Assembly: GCA_023388715.1 (NCBI GenBank)
Contig: JAEWFT010000023.1
Location: forward strand, 1-45,567
DNA: 45,567 nucleotides
Source: Pseudomonadota bacterium
GTDB lineage: Bacteria; Pseudomonadota; Gammaproteobacteria; Xanthomonadales; Xanthomonadaceae
Reading direction: 5' to 3'
In this document: in pieces, positions 9,551 to 18,347 of the stretch
Position numbering within the stretch: the first letter of the stretch is position 1
How the letters are laid out: each line of letters starts with the position of its first letter
Translations under genes and position numbers: made by a program
The notes under the pieces: model-generated
Database searches by the model: none
What the model was told of the DNA's origin: nothing
Seen by the model: only the letters and a program-made list of their open reading frames with translations

Positions 9551-9623
9551 CGCTCCCCGTGGCGCGCTGGACGCGGCGCGCGGCAACGGGGACGATACGG
9601 GCTGGACCGAACCGGCCCCGCCC

Positions 9624-10607
9624 ATGTCGCAGGAAGTGCTGGCCCCCGGCCAGATCGCCACCCTCGCCGAACGCGAGATCCCCCGGATCGTGCCGCTGCG
9701 GCGTGATGCGCTGTTTGCCAGGCGCGCCGCCCGGCTGCGCGCGCTGGCCGCGTCCAACCCGATTGCCGGTTACCTCGAACTGATGGCGACCCTGGTGCAG
9801 GCGCAGCAGGACGTCCTCGCTGCGCTGGACGATGGCGAGTTGCGGCGGCTCCAGCACGATGCGATGGCGCAGCAGCCGGCCGCCGCGCGCGAGGCCGACC
9901 TGCCACCGCTGCACGCGGGCGCATTGCGCCGCGACGCGCGCTGGTGCGAACTGCTGCGCGAGCTGGTGGCGCGCGTTGCGCGCGTGGTGGACGCGCCGGA
10001 GGTTGTCGGCGCCGTGCTGGCGCGACTGGCGCATGCGCCCGACGACTGGCTCGATGCGCAGGCCGACGTCCTGCTGGGCGTGCCGTCGGCCAGTGCCGAG
10101 GTGGACGCCGCCGCTGCCCCGTTCGTCATGGCCGGCCTGCAGCTCTACTGGGCCGCGCTCGCGCTGCAGTTCGACTCGAATGCCTTGCGGCCAATGGCGG
10201 ATGCGCCCGGCCTGTGCCCGTGTTGTGGGAGCGCGCCGGTGGCAAGCGTGGTCCACGCCAGCGCCCCGCATGCCAGCTACCGCTACCTCGCGTGCGGCCT
10301 GTGCGGACTGCAGTGGCATTACGTGCGGGTGCAGTGCAGCGGCTGCGGCGCGATGGGCAGGGACATCGCCTACCAGGCCGTCACCCGCGCCGACGCCGGC
10401 ACCGAGGATGCCAAGGCTGCCGCGGTGCGGGCCGAGACCTGCGAGCAGTGCAAGGGCTACCGCAAGATCCTGTACGCGGAAAAGGACCCCGCGGTGGAGG
10501 CGCAGGCCGATGATCTCGCCAGCCTGTCGCTGGACCTGCTGCTGGCCGACCTCGGTTACGCGCGCCTGGGCCGCCCGCCCCTGCTATGGCAAGCGGACGC
10601 CGAATGA
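9624..10607 (+). CDS. fdhE: Formate dehydrogenase accessory protein FdhE
   Basis: 327 residues; the family is about 305-310. The N-terminal half is helical. The C-terminal half carries four Cys pairs: CPCCGSAPVAS, CGLCGLQWHY, CSGCGAMG and CEQCKGYRK, which form the rubredoxin-like iron site of FdhE. In E. coli FdhE is needed for assembly of active FDH-N and FDH-O in the cytoplasm before Tat export, and its presence supports the assignment of the preceding three genes. It begins 73 bp after the gamma subunit and overlaps selA by 4 bp (ATGA), which couples formate dehydrogenase assembly to the selenium genes. Confidence 0.94.
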   Translation: MSQEVLAPGQIATLAEREIPRIVPLRRDALFARRAARLRALAASNPIAGYLELMATLVQAQQDVLAALDDGELRRLQHDAMAQQPAAAREADLPPLHAGALRRDARWCELLRELVARVARVVDAPEVVGAVLARLAHAPDDWLDAQADVLLGVPSASAEVDAAAAPFVMAGLQLYWAALALQFDSNALRPMADAPGLCPCCGSAPVASVVHASAPHASYRYLACGLCGLQWHYVRVQCSGCGAMGRDIAYQAVTRADAGTEDAKAAAVRAETCEQCKGYRKILYAEKDPAVEAQADDLASLSLDLLLADLGYARLGRPPLLWQADAE

Positions 10608-12028
10608 CGGCCGACGGCGCCACGGCGCTGGACGGCCTGCCTTCGCTTGATCGCCTCCTGCGCGCGCCATCGCTGGCGAAGCTGTTGGAACGGCATGGGC
10701 GCAGCCGCATCACCCGCCTGCTGCGCGCACGCCTGCAGGCAGTTCGCGGAGCGGCCGCCGCCGGCGGAATGACACCCGATGCGCTTGCGCTTGCGGTGGG
10801 AGAGGAGGCGCTCGCAGCGGCGTTGGAAGCATCGATCCGGGACGAGGACGGTGCGCGCCTGCGCCCGGTGTTCAACCTCACCGGCACCGTGCTGCACACC
10901 AACCTCGGGCGCGCGCCGTTGCCGGAGGCGGCGGTGGCGGCGGTGGCCGCGGCGATGCGCGCGCCGGTCGACCTGGAATTCAACCTCGCCCGCGGCGGAC
11001 GCGGTACGCGCGAGGCGCGGGTGGCGGCGCTGCTGTGCGAGCTCACGGGTGCGCAGGCCGCCACCGTGGTCAACAACAATGCCGCCGCCGTGCTGCTGCT
11101 GCTCAATACGCTGGCCAACCGGCGCGAGGTGGTCGTGTCGCGTGGCGAACTGGTGGAGATCGGCGGCAGTTTCCGCATTCCCGACGTGATGCGCGCCGCC
11201 GGTGCGCGGCTGGTCGAGGTCGGCACCACCAACCGCACCCACCCCGGCGACTACACCGATGCCATTGGCTCGCGCACGGCGCTACTGATGCAGGTCCATG
11301 CCAGCAATTACGCCATCAGCGGGTTCACCGCCAGCGTCGATGCTCCAACGTTGGCGGGGATCGCGCGCGGGGCGGGCGTGCCGCTGGCGGTCGACCTCGG
11401 CAGCGGGTCACTGCTGGACCTGCGCGACTGGCATCTGCCCGCCGAGCCGACGGTGCGCGCGACGCTCGCCGCCGGCGCGGACCTGGTCGCGTTCAGTGGC
11501 GACAAGCTGCTGGGTGGGCCGCAGGCCGGGCTGCTGGTGGGTCGCGCCGATCTCATCGCGCGGCTTGACCGCAATCCGCTCAAGCGCGCGCTGCGCATGG
11601 ACAAGATGGGGTTGGCCGCGATGGAGGCGGTGCTGGGCCTGTACCGCGAACCCGAATTGCTGCCGCAGCGGCTGCCCGCGCTGCGGTTGCTGCTGCGCGC
11701 CGAGGCCGGGATCGCGGCGCAGGCGCAGCGCCTGTTGCCCGCGCTGCGCGGCGCGCTGGGCGCAGGCTGGACGGTCGATGCATGCAGCATGCCGGGACAG
11801 GTCGGCAGCGGCGCGCAGCCGACCGCCACCCTGGCCAGCGCGGGCCTGTGCATCCGCAGGGCTGGTGGCCGCCGCGCCTCGCTCGAGCGCCTCGCCGCGC
11901 GCCTGCGCGGGCTGCCGCGGCCGGTGCTGGGCCGCATCGCCGACGATGCGCTGTGGCTCGACCTGCGCTGCCTCGACGAAGCCGAGGAGGCGGCGTTCAG
12001 CGCCCAGCTTGCCGGACTGCCGCGATGA
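10604..12028 (+). CDS. selA: L-seryl-tRNA(Sec) selenium transferase
   Basis: 474 residues; E. coli SelA has 463. It is a PLP enzyme that converts seryl-tRNA(Sec) to selenocysteinyl-tRNA(Sec) with selenophosphate. Recognisable blocks are the N-terminal LPSLDRLLRAP, the substrate region FNLTGTVLHTNLGRAPLP, the stretch VNNNAAAVLLLLNTLA, and the PLP lysine in FSGDKLLGGPQAGLLVGR (Lys301, equivalent to E. coli Lys295). The start at 10604 is chosen over an in-frame ATG 18 bp upstream because it gives an ATGA overlap with fdhE. It overlaps selB in the same way, so fdhE-selA-selB is one coupled translation unit. Confidence 0.97.
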   Translation: MTADGATALDGLPSLDRLLRAPSLAKLLERHGRSRITRLLRARLQAVRGAAAAGGMTPDALALAVGEEALAAALEASIRDEDGARLRPVFNLTGTVLHTNLGRAPLPEAAVAAVAAAMRAPVDLEFNLARGGRGTREARVAALLCELTGAQAATVVNNNAAAVLLLLNTLANRREVVVSRGELVEIGGSFRIPDVMRAAGARLVEVGTTNRTHPGDYTDAIGSRTALLMQVHASNYAISGFTASVDAPTLAGIARGAGVPLAVDLGSGSLLDLRDWHLPAEPTVRATLAAGADLVAFSGDKLLGGPQAGLLVGRADLIARLDRNPLKRALRMDKMGLAAMEAVLGLYREPELLPQRLPALRLLLRAEAGIAAQAQRLLPALRGALGAGWTVDACSMPGQVGSGAQPTATLASAGLCIRRAGGRRASLERLAARLRGLPRPVLGRIADDALWLDLRCLDEAEEAAFSAQLAGLPR

Positions 12029-13926
12029 TCGTTGGCACCGCCGGCCACGTCGACCACGGCAAGACCACGCTGGTGCGCGCGCTCACCGGGATCGACACCG
12101 ATCGCCTGCAGGAAGAGAAAGCGCGCGGCATCTCGATCGAACTCGGCTATGCCTACGTGCCGCTCGACGCCGGTGGCGTGCTCGGGTTCGTCGACGTACC
12201 GGGGCACCGCCGCTTCGTGCACACGATGGTGGCCGGCGCGACCGGCATCGACCTGGCCTTGCTGGTTGTGGCCGCTGACGATGGCCCCATGCCGCAGACC
12301 GGCGAGCACCTTGCGATCCTCGAGCTGCTGGGCGTGGCGCGCGGCGCGATCGCGCTGACCAAGGCCGATCGCGTCGGCGCCGGACGCCTGGCGGATGCGC
12401 GAGCCGAGGTTGCGGCACTGCTGGCGACCTCGCCGCTGCGCGAGGCCCCGGTGTTCGCCTGCAACGCCACCGACCCCGATGATGCCGGGGTCACGGCGCT
12501 GCGCGCGCACCTGCATGAGCGGGCCGCGGTGCCGGCCGTGCGCGCTGGCGACGCCGAACTGTTCCGGATGCCGCTGGACCGCGTGTTCTCGCTGCCGGGC
12601 CACGGCACCGTAGTGGCGGGAGCGGTGGCGGGCGGGCGGGTCGCGGTCGGCGATGCGCTGCAGCGGATGCCCGGTGGCGAGACCGTGCGCGTGCGCGGCC
12701 TGCATGCGCAGGGCCAGCCGGCCACCGTGGCGCGCAGCGGCCAGCGCACCGCGCTCAACCTCGCCGGGCTCGGGCGTGAGGCGATCGCGCGCGGCGACTG
12801 GATCGCCGATCCGCGCCTTTTCGTGCCCGGGCGCCACATCGATGCCCGCCTGCGGCTGCTGCCCGGCAGCGGCGCGATCCTGCGCGACGGCCTGAAGCTG
12901 CACGTGCACTGGGGCTGTGGCCACCAGCTGGCGCGGGTGCTGCAGCTGGAGGACGGCGACCCGCGGCATGGCGTGCTGGTGCAACTGGTGTTCGACGCGC
13001 CGGTGTGCGCTACCACCGGCGATCGCTTCATCTTCCGCGACGAAAGCGCGATCGCGACCGTTGGCGGCGGCGTCTTGCTCGATCCGGAAGCCTCGCCACG
13101 GCGCCGGCGTCGTCCCGAGCGCATCGGCTGGTTGCATGGCCTGGAGCGGGCCCTGGCGGGCGAAGGCATGGCGCCCCTGATCGCGCAGGCGCCGCACGGT
13201 GTCGCGCTCGCGACGCTCGCCCGCCGCCTGCGCCTGCCGCCCGAACGCATCGTGGCGGCGGAGGGCGTGCGGCAGTGCGCCGGCCACCTGATCGCAAGCG
13301 ACCACTGGGAGGCGCTCGCCGGGCGCGTCGAGCACGCGCTGCGCGACTGGCACGCTCGCCAGCCTGACGATCCGGGTCCGGACGCGGGCCGCCTGCAGCG
13401 GCTGGCGTTCCAGGGCCTGGCGCCGGCGTTGCTCGATGGCGTGCTGCAGGCCTTGCAGGACGAAGGGCGCGTGCAGCGCCGCGGCGCCTGGTGTCAGTTG
13501 CCCGGGCACGCGCAGCGCGCCTCGGAAGCGGAGGCCGCCTTGCTCGCCACCCTGCTGCCGATGCTGGAGGCAGGCGGCTTCGACCCGCCATGGGTGCGCA
13601 CCCTGGCCGGCGAGACCGGCACCGATGAGGCGCGCGTGCGCGCGGTGCTGCGCCGCGCGGCGGCCCGGGGCGACGTCCACCAGGTGGTGCAGGACCTGTT
13701 CTACCACCCGCGGCGGATTGCCGAACTGGCCGCGCTGCTCGCGCAACTGGCCGCGGCGGGCGACGGCGCGGTGGAGGCGGCCACCTTCCGCGACGCGATC
13801 GGCATCGGCCGCAAGCGCAGCATCCAGGTCTTGGAGTTCTTCGACCGCGCTGGCTACACTCGACGCGTCGGTGCCGGCCATCGTCCGCGCGCGAGCGCGC
13901 GCCGGGACGATGCATCCATTGCGTGA
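12025..13926 (+). CDS. selB: Selenocysteine-specific translation elongation factor
   Basis: 633 residues; E. coli SelB has 614. The N-terminal GTPase domains have GHVDHGKTT (P loop, residues 7-15), DVPGH (G3) and TKAD (G4), the last as in SelB rather than the NKxD of EF-Tu. A beta-barrel region follows, and the C-terminal third consists of winged-helix repeats that bind the bSECIS hairpin. Its final segment (GIGRKRSIQVLEFFDRAGYTRR) is the conserved last winged helix. It delivers Sec-tRNA(Sec) to UGA on ribosomes translating the fdhA mRNA upstream. It overlaps selA by 4 bp and ends 33 bp before the tRNA-Sec gene. Confidence 0.97.
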   Translation: MIVGTAGHVDHGKTTLVRALTGIDTDRLQEEKARGISIELGYAYVPLDAGGVLGFVDVPGHRRFVHTMVAGATGIDLALLVVAADDGPMPQTGEHLAILELLGVARGAIALTKADRVGAGRLADARAEVAALLATSPLREAPVFACNATDPDDAGVTALRAHLHERAAVPAVRAGDAELFRMPLDRVFSLPGHGTVVAGAVAGGRVAVGDALQRMPGGETVRVRGLHAQGQPATVARSGQRTALNLAGLGREAIARGDWIADPRLFVPGRHIDARLRLLPGSGAILRDGLKLHVHWGCGHQLARVLQLEDGDPRHGVLVQLVFDAPVCATTGDRFIFRDESAIATVGGGVLLDPEASPRRRRRPERIGWLHGLERALAGEGMAPLIAQAPHGVALATLARRLRLPPERIVAAEGVRQCAGHLIASDHWEALAGRVEHALRDWHARQPDDPGPDAGRLQRLAFQGLAPALLDGVLQALQDEGRVQRRGAWCQLPGHAQRASEAEAALLATLLPMLEAGGFDPPWVRTLAGETGTDEARVRAVLRRAAARGDVHQVVQDLFYHPRRIAELAALLAQLAAAGDGAVEAATFRDAIGIGRKRSIQVLEFFDRAGYTRRVGAGHRPRASARRDDASIA

Positions 13927-13959
13927 TGCGTGCGAACGCGCCGACGCTCCACCACCCGA

Positions 13960-14055
13960 GGAAGGCATGCGCATCCGGGCATGCGGCCGGGCTTCAAACC
14001 CGGTAGGGGGCGTCGATCGCTCCCTGGTAGGTTCGACTCCTGCTGCCTTCCGCCA
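13960..14055 (+). tRNA. selC: tRNA-Sec (anticodon TCA)
   Basis: A 96-nt tRNA with all the special features of bacterial tRNA-Sec. It has an 8-bp acceptor stem (GGAAGGCA / TGCCTTCC), a long D stem (CGCAT/ATGCG with a further mismatched pair), anticodon stem CCGGG/CCCGG with loop CTTCAAA (TCA at 13994-13996), a long variable arm, and a 5-bp T stem. The 3' GCCA is encoded. The 8+5 layout sets it apart from ordinary serine tRNA. It lies between selB and selD, in the same direction, with no obvious promoter of its own, so it may be cut from the operon transcript. Confidence 0.96.
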
Positions 14056-14075
14056 ACCGGATTCCGGCGCACGCC

Positions 14076-15149
14076 ATGCATGACCTTCGTTCCCCCGAAG
14101 CCGCGCCGCTGCGCCTGACCGCGCTCGCGCATGGCGGCGGCTGCGGCTGCAAGATCGCGCCCGGCGTGCTCTCGGAGTTGCTGCGCGGCGCACCGGCGCT
14201 GCCGGTGCCGCCCGCGTTGCTGGTCGGGCGCGAGGCCGCCGACGATGCCGCGGTCTACCAGCTCAACGATCGCCAGGCGGTGGTCGCCACCACCGACTTC
14301 TTCATGCCGGTGGTCGACGATCCGTTCGACTTCGGCCGCATCGCCGCCACCAACGCGCTGTCGGACCTGTATGCGATGGGCGCCACGCCGCTGTTCGCGC
14401 TGGCGATCGTCGGCATGCCGATCGACACGCTGCCGCGCGAGACCATCCGCGGGATCCTGCGCGGCGGCGAGCAGGCCTGCGCCGACGCCGGGATCGTGGT
14501 GGCCGGTGGCCACAGCATCGATTCGGTGGAGCCGATCTACGGGCTGGCTGCGATCGGCGTGGTGGATCCCGCGCGGCTGGCACGCAACGGCGGCGCGCGC
14601 GCCGGCGACGTCCTGGTGCTGGGCAAGCCGCTGGGGGTGGGCGTGTATGCGTCGGCGTACAAGAAGGGCCTGCTGGACGCCGCCGGCTACGCCGAGCTGA
14701 TCGCCACCACCACCCGCGCCAACCGCGCCGGCATCGCGCTGGCCGCGCTCGACGGCGTGCATGCGATGACCGATGTCACCGGCTTCGGCCTGCTCGGGCA
14801 TGCGCTGGAAATGGCGCGCGCCAGCAGCGCGATCGCCGAACTCGAGCCTGCCGCGGTGCCGCTGCTGGAGCAGGCCGACACGCTGCGCGAGCGCGGCTGC
14901 GTGACCGGCGCGTCGGCCCGCAACTGGGCCTCGTACGGGCACGAGGTGCAGATGGACCCCGCGCTGGACGCGCGCTGGCAGGCGCTGCTGACCGACCCGC
15001 AGACCAGTGGCGGCCTGCTCGTCGCCTGCGCGCCGGATTGCGTCGCGGCGGTGCTGGCGGCGTTCCACGCCGATGGCCACGCGGACGCGGCGGTGGTCGG
15101 GCGGATCGTGGCCGGCACCGCCGGCGTGCGGGTGGCAGGGGGCCGCTGA
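14076..15149 (+). CDS. selD: Selenide, water dikinase (selenophosphate synthase)
   Basis: 357 residues; E. coli SelD has 347. The glycine-rich active site HGGGCGCKI contains Cys23 and Lys26, equivalent to the essential Cys17 and Lys20 of E. coli, so this SelD is the cysteine and not the selenocysteine form. An ATP-grasp-like PurM/AIR synthetase fold follows, with DDAAVYQLND, TDFFMPVVDDPFDFGRIAA and DVTGFGLLGH. It makes the selenium donor used by SelA from selenide and ATP. Start ATG at 14076 lies 20 bp after tRNA-Sec. A hairpin follows the stop, and btuB reads toward it from the other side, so selD ends the operon. Confidence 0.97.
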   Translation: MHDLRSPEAAPLRLTALAHGGGCGCKIAPGVLSELLRGAPALPVPPALLVGREAADDAAVYQLNDRQAVVATTDFFMPVVDDPFDFGRIAATNALSDLYAMGATPLFALAIVGMPIDTLPRETIRGILRGGEQACADAGIVVAGGHSIDSVEPIYGLAAIGVVDPARLARNGGARAGDVLVLGKPLGVGVYASAYKKGLLDAAGYAELIATTTRANRAGIALAALDGVHAMTDVTGFGLLGHALEMARASSAIAELEPAAVPLLEQADTLRERGCVTGASARNWASYGHEVQMDPALDARWQALLTDPQTSGGLLVACAPDCVAAVLAAFHADGHADAAVVGRIVAGTAGVRVAGGR

Positions 15150-15158
15150 GGGCCGCAA

Positions 15159-15180
15159 GGCCCGGCATCGCTGCCGGGCC
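15159..15180. terminator. Bidirectional hairpin between selD and btuB
   Basis: Perfect 9-bp stem GGCCCGGCA / TGCCGGGCC with loop TCGC, 9 bp after the selD stop and 8 bp from the btuB stop on the other strand. No T run follows on either side, so the hairpin may work as a weak bidirectional terminator or only protect mRNA 3' ends. Confidence 0.6.
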
Positions 15181-15188
15181 GCGGCGGG

Positions 15189-17060
15189 TCAGGGCGCCGG
15201 GCTCCATGCCAGCGCCAGCAGCCATTCCCGCCCCGGCTGCAGGTAGAACGCGCTGGTCTCGTAGCGGCGGTCGAAGGCGTTGACCAGGTTGGCCTGCAGC
15301 GTCCACCCTGGCTTGAAACCCCAGCGCAGCCAGCCATCGACGGTGGCATGGCCGCCCACGCGCAGGGTATTGGCGACATCGTCCCAGCGCGCCGCTTCGG
15401 CGATCCCGCTGACGCCGGCGCTCCATCCACCGAACGCGCGGTCCAGGTCGAGCCGCGCGCTGCGCCCGGGGCGGCGCGGCAGGTCGCGATCGTCGCCGTC
15501 GAGGTTGCGCGCCTGCTGCAGGCCGAGTTGCGCACGCACGTTCCACTCGCCGGCTTCCATCGCGCCAGTCAGCTCCAGGCCGCGGATCGTCGCCGACTGC
15601 AGGTTGTTGGGCAGGTTCAGCGCGGCATCGTGGGTGATCAGGTCCCGCACGCGCGTGCGGTACGCCGTGGCCTGCCATTCCCAGCGCGGGTGGCGTTGGC
15701 CCAGCGCGATCTCGCTGCTGCGCGAGCGTTCCGGGCGCAGCAGCGGGTTGCCGTAATACGGGTAGTACAACTCGTTGAACGAGGGCGCCTTGAACGCGCT
15801 GCCGTGGCTGGCCGTGACGCGCCATGCGCCGCCGAAGTCCACCCCCCATGCGATCGCGCCGGTGGTGGCGCCGCCGAACTGGTCGTTGTCGTCGCGGCGC
15901 AGGCTCAGCTGCAGGTCGTGGGCGCCGAAGCGGCCCTGGTACTGGGCGAAGCCGGCGCGATTGACGCGCCGCGCGGCGTAGGTGCCCCACGGATCGTCGA
16001 TGTCCGCGCGATCGCGCAGCCAGTCCAGGCCCGTGGTCAGCACATGGCCGTCGGCCAGCGTGGCATCGGCCTGCAGGCTGGCGCTGTCGCGCACCGAATC
16101 GAAGCCGTTGGCGTAGATGCCACCCAGCAGGTTGTCCGACAGGTCGGTGTTGCGGCCGGCGGACAGCTTCAGCTGCAGCCGCGGGCCTGGACTCCAGCGC
16201 ACGCTGGCCCCCACCACCCGCTGCACGATGTCCGAGCTGTCGACATAGTCGCCGTCGTAGGCGTTGTGGCCATCGGCGTTCATCGCGCGCGCCTCGATTG
16301 CCCAAGCCTCGCTGGGCGCGAAGTCGGCGCGCAGGCCGGCGCTTGCATTGCGGTAGCCGTCGCGGTCGAGGTGGGTGCCGGGCACGATGAAGCAGCCGGC
16401 GCCGGTCCAGGTGGCCGGGTCGTAATCGCCGCGGCAGGCATTGATGCCGTCGGTGCGCTGGTGGGCAAGATCCAGCCCGACTCCGCCGCGCACGCCGCGC
16501 AGGTCCAACCCAGCCGACGCCTCGCGCAGGCCATGGCTTCCGGCCGCGATGCGTCCACGCCCGCGCACGCCGGCACTTGCCGCGCCGCGCCGGGTGAACA
16601 CCTGGATCACGCCGCCGATCGCGTCCGCGCCGTACAGCGAGGAGCGCGGGCCGCGCACGATCTCGATCCGCTCGATCTGCGCCAGCGGCAGGTCCTGCAG
16701 CGAGGTCAGGCCGGAGCTGGGCGAGCCGATCCGCACGCCGTCCACCAGGAACAGCACGTGGTCGGATTCGGTGCCGCGCAGGAACAACGTGCTGAGCTTG
16801 CCGAGGCCGCCCTGGTTGACCAGGGTCACCCCGGCGCGCCCGCGCAACAGTTCGGGCAGGGAGCGCGCGGCGCTGCGCTCGATCTGCGCGCGGCTGATCA
16901 CTTCGATCGCGGCCAGGCTGTCGTCCGCGGTCAGCGCGGTGCGGGTGGCGGTCACCACGACCTCGTCGAGGTCGGTGGCGTCCTGCGCGTGGGTGGCAGG
17001 CAGGGCAAGCAGCAGCGCGGCCGCAAGCGCGCCGCGGTGGAACGGTGTTGACGAACGCAT
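15189..17060 (-). CDS. btuB: TonB-dependent vitamin B12 receptor
   Basis: 623 residues: signal peptide (residues 1-25, ending PATHAQ), TonB box DEVVVTATR, plug domain with EVISRAQIERSAARSLPELL and ERIEIVRGPRSSLYGADAIG, then a 22-strand barrel ending in the aromatic-poor terminus WLLALAWSPAP. Plug sequence and length match the BtuB group, which imports cobalamin across the outer membrane using TonB energy. The assignment to cobalamin is supported by the cobalamin riboswitch directly upstream in the leader. The start at 17060 is the only one that gives a normal signal peptide; the open frame above it runs through the riboswitch. No btuCDF genes are in the window. Confidence 0.93.
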   Translation of the reverse strand: MRSSTPFHRGALAAALLLALPATHAQDATDLDEVVVTATRTALTADDSLAAIEVISRAQIERSAARSLPELLRGRAGVTLVNQGGLGKLSTLFLRGTESDHVLFLVDGVRIGSPSSGLTSLQDLPLAQIERIEIVRGPRSSLYGADAIGGVIQVFTRRGAASAGVRGRGRIAAGSHGLREASAGLDLRGVRGGVGLDLAHQRTDGINACRGDYDPATWTGAGCFIVPGTHLDRDGYRNASAGLRADFAPSEAWAIEARAMNADGHNAYDGDYVDSSDIVQRVVGASVRWSPGPRLQLKLSAGRNTDLSDNLLGGIYANGFDSVRDSASLQADATLADGHVLTTGLDWLRDRADIDDPWGTYAARRVNRAGFAQYQGRFGAHDLQLSLRRDDNDQFGGATTGAIAWGVDFGGAWRVTASHGSAFKAPSFNELYYPYYGNPLLRPERSRSSEIALGQRHPRWEWQATAYRTRVRDLITHDAALNLPNNLQSATIRGLELTGAMEAGEWNVRAQLGLQQARNLDGDDRDLPRRPGRSARLDLDRAFGGWSAGVSGIAEAARWDDVANTLRVGGHATVDGWLRWGFKPGWTLQANLVNAFDRRYETSAFYLQPGREWLLALAWSPAP

Positions 17061-17184
17061 GTTGGTCTCCGGCGCGCACGCCCGCGCGCCCTTGGTGGCA
17101 GGGACGGTGGCGAGGCGCGGGAAAGCGGACGGGCGCGGCACGACGGCACGCGGCGTCGCGCGATGCCCGCCGCATCGCAACCAG

Positions 17185-17400
17185 ACTGCTCCAGGCCGGT
17201 CTCCGGGCTCGCGGGCGGAACGGCCTGGGGCCGTTCCGGCCTGGCGCCTTCCCATGCCGCATCCGTGGATGCCGCGCACAGTGGCTGTTGCCAGGCTTGT
17301 CTCGCTTACCGTTGCGGGGGCAGCGCCGGAATGGATGCGCGGGGGCATCGTCACCGGCTTCCCGTTTCAATCCGCGGGCATTGGCCGACGGATCACCTTG
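17185..17400 (-). promoter_or_regulatory. Cobalamin riboswitch in the btuB leader
   Basis: Read on the - strand the leader contains the core signatures of the class in order: GGGAAGCCGGTG, CCGGCGCTGCCCCCGCAACGG (17311-17331 region), the B12 box AGCCACTG (complement of 17279-17286), GGGAAGG, and the closing GAGCCCGGAGACCGGCC. A strong hairpin GGAACGGCC/GGCCGTTCC fits the variable arm. Binding of coenzyme B12 should turn btuB off. The remaining leader to the start codon (17061-17184) shows nothing else I can name; exact outer edges are approximate. Confidence 0.93.
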
Positions 17401-17421
17401 AAGCGGGCACAGTGTACGCGA

Positions 17422-17796
17422 TCAGTCGGCGTCGCCGCCGCGCTCGTCGTCGAACAGCGCGGGCGAAGGCGCGTCCTCGCGTTCGTGCAGGGTGGTGGTG
17501 ACCGGCGCTGCCGCGGGGCGCCCGCGGGGCGGCGGCAGCTGCGCGATGGCGGCTTCCGCATCGGCCACCAGCGCCTGCCGGCGCGCGTCCGGCACCTCCT
17601 GCCAGTGGCAATCCAGCAGCGCGCCTTCCAGCGCGTACAACAGGTTGAGGCTGGGCTTGAACCCGGCCCGGCGCACTTTCATGTACGCGCCCACCGGCCC
17701 GGCGTCGCGCAGGTCCTGCAGCGAATGCAGGCCCACCTGCCGGAGCCAGGCCGCGGACTTCGGGCCGATGTTGCGCAGCTTGGCGGTGGCACTCAA
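17422..17796 (-). CDS. TfoX C-terminal domain-like protein
   Basis: 124 residues. The N-terminal 80 residues form a helix-hairpin-helix-like unit (LRNIGPKSAAWLRQVGLHSLQDLRDAGPVGAYMKVR, shown by key residues N, IGP, L, G and GPV-Y), which is the TfoX/Sxy C-terminal domain. The rest is a low-complexity acidic tail. TfoX/Sxy proteins regulate competence genes in some gammaproteobacteria, but single-domain relatives are common and have no known role. Its start overlaps the end of msrC by 4 bp, so the two are co-transcribed. A separate TfoX N-terminal domain protein lies at 38873-39211. Confidence 0.8.
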   Translation of the reverse strand: MSATAKLRNIGPKSAAWLRQVGLHSLQDLRDAGPVGAYMKVRRAGFKPSLNLLYALEGALLDCHWQEVPDARRQALVADAEAAIAQLPPPRGRPAAAPVTTTLHEREDAPSPALFDDERGGDAD

Positions 17797-18281
17797 TGCA
17801 GCGACTCCAGGTAGGCCCGGGCGATGGCTTCCAGCCCTTTCTGGTCTTCAACGTCGAAACGCGCCGGCAGCGGACTGTCGAGGTCGAACACGCCCAGCAG
17901 CGCGCCACCGGCATCGAACAGCGGCACCACCAGTTCCGAGCGGCTGGCCGAGTCGCAGGCGATATGGCCGGGGAAGGCGTGCACGTCCTCCACCCGCTGG
18001 GTCTGGCCGCTGCGCGCGGCCGCGCCGCACACGCCCTTGTCAAGCGGGATGCGCACGCAGGCCGGCAGGCCTTGGAACGGGCCGACCACCAGTTCGGTGC
18101 CGTCGAAGAAGTAGAAGCCGACCCAGTTGAGGTCGGGCAGCGCGTGGTAGACCAGCGCGCAGAGGTTGGCCGCGTTGGCGATGCGGTCGCGCTCGTCGTG
18201 CAGCAGGGCATGCACCTGGTCGAGCAGCTGCGCGTACTGGTCCGGCTTGCCGCCGGTGAGCGGGATGGCGGAGAACGACAT
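17793..18281 (-). CDS. msrC: Free methionine-(R)-sulfoxide reductase (GAF domain)
   Basis: 162 residues forming one GAF domain. The three cysteines of the catalytic system are present: Cys75 (LPACVRI), Cys85 (DKGVCGAAARSG) and Cys109 (FPGHIACDSASRSELVVP), matching Cys84, Cys94 and Cys118 of E. coli MsrC (YebR). The enzyme reduces free methionine-R-sulfoxide in the cytosol using thioredoxin, protecting against oxidation. It is the first gene of a two-gene - strand unit with the TfoX-like gene and is divergent from the TMEM175-like gene. Confidence 0.93.
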   Translation of the reverse strand: MSFSAIPLTGGKPDQYAQLLDQVHALLHDERDRIANAANLCALVYHALPDLNWVGFYFFDGTELVVGPFQGLPACVRIPLDKGVCGAAARSGQTQRVEDVHAFPGHIACDSASRSELVVPLFDAGGALLGVFDLDSPLPARFDVEDQKGLEAIARAYLESLH

Positions 18282-18347
18282 GCGCGGCAGTGTAACAACC
18301 GCGCCCGCGCCGTTTTACCATCACCGCTGGAACGGGGAGGAGCGCGC

